Source: Candidatus Parvarchaeota archaeon
GTDB lineage: Archaea; Nanobdellota; Nanobdellia; Parvarchaeales; Parvarchaeaceae
Assembly: GCA_023488405.1 (NCBI GenBank)
Contig: JAMDDW010000021.1
Coordinates: 1-14,169 of the forward strand
Reading direction: 5' to 3'
DNA: 14,169 nt
Made by a program: the position numbers and the translations under genes. This document shows positions 11,753 to 14,169 of this stretch, one piece after another. Each line of letters begins with the position of its first letter. Positions within the stretch are counted from its first letter, which is position 1. Under the pieces are notes generated by a model that had not been told where the DNA came from, did no database searches, and saw only the letters and a list, made by a program, of their open reading frames with translations.

Positions 11753-12967
11753 ATGCAAACCTTAATACTGGCAGCCGGTGAATCATCGAGATTTTGGCCT
11801 TTTTCCGAGATTTGCCACAAGTCACTTTTGAAAGTGGGAAACAAAACACTGCTTGAACAGACTTTGGAAGGCTTGAAAGGCAGTGAAATCATACTTATTG
11901 TAAACCCAAAAACGCAATTAAGCGATGAAATCACAAAAAATAAGAACATAAAAATAGTAATGCAAGAAGAACCTAAAGGCATGGCAGATGCAATATTAAG
12001 GTCAAAATCTGCAGTAAAAGGGGATTTCCTAGTTATAATGCCTTATTACGTAAACATAAAGGATTACCTTCCAAAGTTAAACAAGGTAAACGCACCTGCA
12101 GTGGCAGTAAAAAAATATGAGGAAGGAGATGAAAAAACGCACGGGATTGCAAAGATAGAGAAAAACAAGATAGTAGAGGTTAGAGAAAAGGAAAAATTTG
12201 AAGGAGCCAATTATTCTATCGTTGGGATGTATAAGCTTAATAAAGAAATAATAGACCAACTGGAAAAAACACAAAACTCAGAATACCGGTTTGAGGATTT
12301 GCTTAATGAAATTGCAAAAACAAATGGATTAAATTACTTTGAAGCAGAGGGCCTGCCATCCTTGAAGTATGTAAGCGATTTGCTTTTAATTAAAAAATTC
12401 ATTTATTCAAACATAAAACAAAAAAAGAAAGACATAAAGCCTGCAAAGAAAAACAACGTGTTTATTGAAAATTCCGTGATACTTGGAAAAAACGTTAAGA
12501 TAGGCAATAATGTGTCAATAAAAGGTGAAACATATATAGGAGATAATTCGTTCATAGGCGACAACTCATTGATAAGAGACAGCATAATCGGGGAAAACAC
12601 TGAAATAGGCTTTGGAACAGAGATTGCAAGATCAATAATAATGGATAATACACACATACATAGTGGCTTCGTAGGGGACAGCATAATAGGACAGAACTGC
12701 CGTCTTGGAGCCAATTTCCTAACTGGAAACAGAAGAATTGACAGAAAAAGTATAAAAATAGAAATCAAAGAAGGATATGACACGGGATTAACACACTTGG
12801 GAGTAATAATGGGTTACAATGTAAAGACAGGAATAAACACATCGGTTATGCCTGGCACATTAATAGGAAACAATTCGATTATAGGATCTAATACTGAAAT
12901 TAAAGGAAGGGTAGGCTCCAATAAACTGGTTTACAGTAAAAAAGAAAACGCGGAAAAAGACATATGA
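11753..12967 (+). CDS. Sugar-1-phosphate nucleotidylyltransferase with left-handed beta-helix domain (GlmU-like)
   Basis: The 404-residue protein has two domains. Residues 1-220 form a nucleotidyltransferase fold: LILAAGESSRFWPFS binds the nucleotide, HKSLLKVGNKTLLE holds the reactive-site Lys23, and QEEPKGMADAI contacts the base and sugar. Residues 235-390 are hexapeptide repeats (for example VILGKNVKIGNNVSIKG and YIGDNSFIGDNSLI) that build a left-handed beta helix and usually make trimers. Such proteins make NDP-sugars (UDP-GlcNAc, dTDP-glucose or related); in GlmU the helix also acetylates GlcN-1-P. The usual metal-binding Asp of the LxxGD strand is absent: the strand reads FLVIMPYYVN. So the nucleotide and sugar are unclear, and activity is not certain. 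The stop overlaps the YvcK-like gene by 4 bases (ATGA), which ties the two together. Confidence 0.82.
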   Translation: MQTLILAAGESSRFWPFSEICHKSLLKVGNKTLLEQTLEGLKGSEIILIVNPKTQLSDEITKNKNIKIVMQEEPKGMADAILRSKSAVKGDFLVIMPYYVNIKDYLPKLNKVNAPAVAVKKYEEGDEKTHGIAKIEKNKIVEVREKEKFEGANYSIVGMYKLNKEIIDQLEKTQNSEYRFEDLLNEIAKTNGLNYFEAEGLPSLKYVSDLLLIKKFIYSNIKQKKKDIKPAKKNNVFIENSVILGKNVKIGNNVSIKGETYIGDNSFIGDNSLIRDSIIGENTEIGFGTEIARSIIMDNTHIHSGFVGDSIIGQNCRLGANFLTGNRRIDRKSIKIEIKEGYDTGLTHLGVIMGYNVKTGINTSVMPGTLIGNNSIIGSNTEIKGRVGSNKLVYSKKENAEKDI

Positions 12968-13308
12968 AAACAGTAACTATAATAGGTGGAAGCGGAGCAA
13001 GAAACACATTGAAAGCACTTAGAAAGATAAAGAACATAAAAATAAACAATATAGTTACTATGTTTGATTCCGGAGGATCTACCGGCTACTTAAGGAAAAA
13101 GTTTGGGATCTATGCCCTTGGGGATTTAAGGGACAGGATACTTGCAGTTTCTGAAAATGAGGCCTTAAGGGATATAAGTTCGCAGAGAATAGAAATGGAA
13201 GGAATAAATCACAATGTCGGAAATTTATTGCTTTACAGCCTTGTAAAGGAATACGACAAAGATTATTTGAAAATAGCCAAGGGCATAGATCCCAAACTTT
13301 TTCCTTAA
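12964..13308 (+). CDS. YvcK/GlmR-family protein, N-terminal part (broken gene)
   Basis: This 114-residue N-terminal part belongs to the YvcK (UPF0052, CofD-like fold) family. The nucleotide-binding starts TIIGGSGARNTLKAL and IVTMFDSGGSTGYLR (about 30-44) correspond to the family's GGGTGL and DDGGSSGRLR motifs. ALGDLRDRILAVSE (51-64) matches the PPGDLRNCLVALS block, and NHNVGNLLLYSL (82-93) matches GHSFGNLL. In Bacillus, Listeria and mycobacteria, YvcK/GlmR binds UDP-GlcNAc and adjusts amino-sugar synthesis and carbon flow. Its 4-base overlap with a GlmU-like gene fits that role. After DPKLFP the frame stops at 13306-13308, where the family goes on with about 25-35 residues and then the GPGD half. 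That half follows in another frame, so the gene is interrupted. Confidence 0.75.
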   Translation: MKTVTIIGGSGARNTLKALRKIKNIKINNIVTMFDSGGSTGYLRKKFGIYALGDLRDRILAVSENEALRDISSQRIEMEGINHNVGNLLLYSLVKEYDKDYLKIAKGIDPKLFP

Positions 13309-13781
13309 ACAAAGAGCTAAAAATAAAGGGTGTAAAACTTGATAAAAAAGTCATGATAAGCAGATTGGCAGCCGATTCCATATTAAAGTCTGATTTTCTC
13401 ATTTTCGGGCCAGGAGATGTATATTCGTCAATACTGCCGAATACTTTGGTAGACGGTTTTGATGACACAATTGCCAAATCAAAAGCCAAGAAGATACTTA
13501 TTGTAAATATAATGAACAAAAAGTCAGAAACTAATGGATTTAAGGCATCGGATTTTGTAAAGATTTTTGAGGAGAGGGGGATAAAAATAGACTATATACT
13601 TGTAAACAATAAAGTTATGCCAATAAAAAACATAAAGGGAAAGTACGGAAATTTCTCCGGCTGGGTTGAGAATGACCTATTGGACAAAAGAGTTATAATG
13701 GGAGATTTTATAAATGAGAGCATACCTTATGAACATGACCCTGAGAAAATACTGGTTTCATTAAAGAGGATTATAAAGTAA
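13308..13781 (+). pseudogene. YvcK/GlmR-family protein, C-terminal part (out of frame)
   Basis: Read from 13308 (AAC) this frame gives 157 residues; an internal ATG at 13353 would give 142. It carries the second half of the YvcK fold: LAADSILKSDFLIFGPGD, YSSILPNTLVDGF, SKAKKILIVNIMNKKSETNGF and DYILVNNK. These match the family's ADLIIxGPGDLYTSIIPN, NLMTxxGETxGF and VNN blocks. The part next to the break (NKELKIKGVKLDKK) resembles the segment just before the GPGD half, so the roughly 25-35 residues with the VT...GE segment seem to be missing. No Shine-Dalgarno precedes the ATG at 13353, so independent translation is doubtful. The frame is otherwise clean. The gene ends 65 bases before the last gene of the window. 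Confidence 0.72.
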
Positions 13782-13814
13782 TTTTATTTTACAGTAGCAA
13801 TATAGAATTAATTA

Positions 13815-13824
13815 AAGTTTATTA
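13815..13824 (+). promoter_or_regulatory. TATA-like element of the last gene
   Basis: AAGTTTATTA is centred about 27 nt before the ATG at 13847. It separates the last gene from the YvcK operon as its own transcription unit. Confidence 0.45.
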
Positions 13825-13846
13825 ACCCATAAATGTAGCTATTAAT

Positions 13847-14169
13847 ATGGCAATCAGTGTTTATGTATTCAAGGAAGGAAACTATTACAGAAACCTGTAT
13901 GACATTATAGAGGAGAATCGGGAAAAAGACATTATAATAATTACCACAAACAAACCTGCAAATATGATTTTAAATGAGATAAAGCGGGAGAAGATAAAGA
14001 TACAAAACCTTTTCTTTATAGACACTATATCTAAATACCTAGGAAAAACGGACATAAACCAAAATGATAATGTTGTATACATAGATGACCCTGCTAATTT
14101 AACTGAGATTGGGATAGTAGCCAAACTAAGCATAGAAAAAATAAAGGGTCATCTATGTATACAACATTA
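13847..14169 (+). CDS. Hypothetical protein, 3' truncated; possibly RecA/KaiC-like without the P-loop
   Basis: The frame opens with ATG at 13847 (MAISVYVFKEGNYYRNLYDI) and runs off the window end. Visible are a strand DIIIITTNKPANMI (about 28-41), a helix EIKREKIK, a strand-turn LFFIDTISKYLG and a strand VVYIDDPANLTEIGIVAKLS (about 76-95). The order, with NKPA after the second strand, FID and the xxPxNLTxLxI block, recalls archaeal RecA/KaiC-superfamily proteins that lack a Walker A motif, often signalling or regulatory. That is a weak pattern match. No P-loop is seen. Only residues 1-99 can be trusted, because from 14145 the sequence is an inverted copy of 14068-14092. The TATA-like element at 13815-13824 supports the start. 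Confidence 0.55.
   Translation, partial: MAISVYVFKEGNYYRNLYDIIEENREKDIIIITTNKPANMILNEIKREKIKIQNLFFIDTISKYLGKTDINQNDNVVYIDDPANLTEIGIVAKLSIEKIKGHLCIQH
14068..14092 (+). repeat. Inverted repeat, left arm (inside the last gene)
   Basis: The 25 bases here are the exact reverse complement of 14145-14169, with a 52-base spacer. They lie in the coding part VVYIDDP of the last gene, so this copy is probably the genuine one. Confidence 0.85.
14145..14169 (-). repeat. Inverted repeat, right arm reaching the window end
   Basis: This is a perfect 25-base inverted copy of 14068-14092 that runs to the last base of the window and may continue beyond it. A hairpin-like turn at a sequence end is typical of chimeric reads or a fold-back assembly end, so the true sequence after 14144 is unknown. 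Confidence 0.85.

Noticed and set aside
1-14169. CRISPR array, tRNA, rRNA or insertion sequence
   Set aside because: I looked for spaced direct repeats, cloverleaf sequence with a TTC loop, rRNA blocks and transposase motifs on both strands and saw none.

Overview
The window is AT-rich archaeal DNA. The evidence is an archaeal-type DnaG (Toprim) primase, an aIF5A with the hypusine-site loop, and promoters that carry an archaeal TATA element 26-28 nt upstream of the start codon, so most first genes should be leaderless. The genes are short and tightly packed, with 1- and 4-nt overlaps. Heavy use of AGA/AGG/ATA codons and a mercury-detoxification cluster would suit a small-genome (DPANN/ARMAN-like) archaeon from a metal-rich, perhaps acidic, site. 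That placement is inference; there is no rRNA in the window to test it.

Layout: a protein tail (to 53) and a DsrE-like protein (98-418) face a class III aminotransferase of the lysine 6-transaminase type (minus, to 454). Next come a two-helix membrane protein with an aldo/keto reductase (1853-3227) and a coupled pair, one unknown and one four-cysteine protein resembling a HiPIP cluster site (3266-3975). aIF5A (minus) and malic enzyme (plus) diverge from a shared 92-bp promoter region. Archaeal DnaG (minus) follows, preceded by a hairpin-rich leader of about 100 nt and a strong Shine-Dalgarno, which sets it apart from the leaderless genes around it. A sequon-rich anchored exoprotein (minus) diverges from the mer operon.

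The mer operon (8002-10749) encodes a MerT-like membrane protein with cysteine pairs, an anchored thioredoxin-like CxxC protein, an ArsR-family regulator and mercuric reductase MerA. The promoter holds an inverted repeat overlapping the predicted transcription start. Together they would import Hg(II), hand it between thiols and reduce it to Hg(0). However, merA is broken: about 17 codons are missing and the frame is shifted at about 10326, so active MerA cannot be made from this sequence as written.

The rest holds an S66 (LdcA/MccF-like) carboxypeptidase on the minus strand, then a plus-strand operon with a sugar-1-phosphate nucleotidylyltransferase carrying a left-handed beta-helix domain and a YvcK/GlmR-family protein. 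The YvcK gene is also broken by a frameshift with missing sequence at about 13303. The window ends in a partial gene whose last 25 bases are a perfect inverted copy of sequence 77 bases upstream, a typical sign of a fold-back assembly end. Two disrupted genes plus this end suggest either real gene decay or errors in a metagenomic assembly; read mapping would decide.
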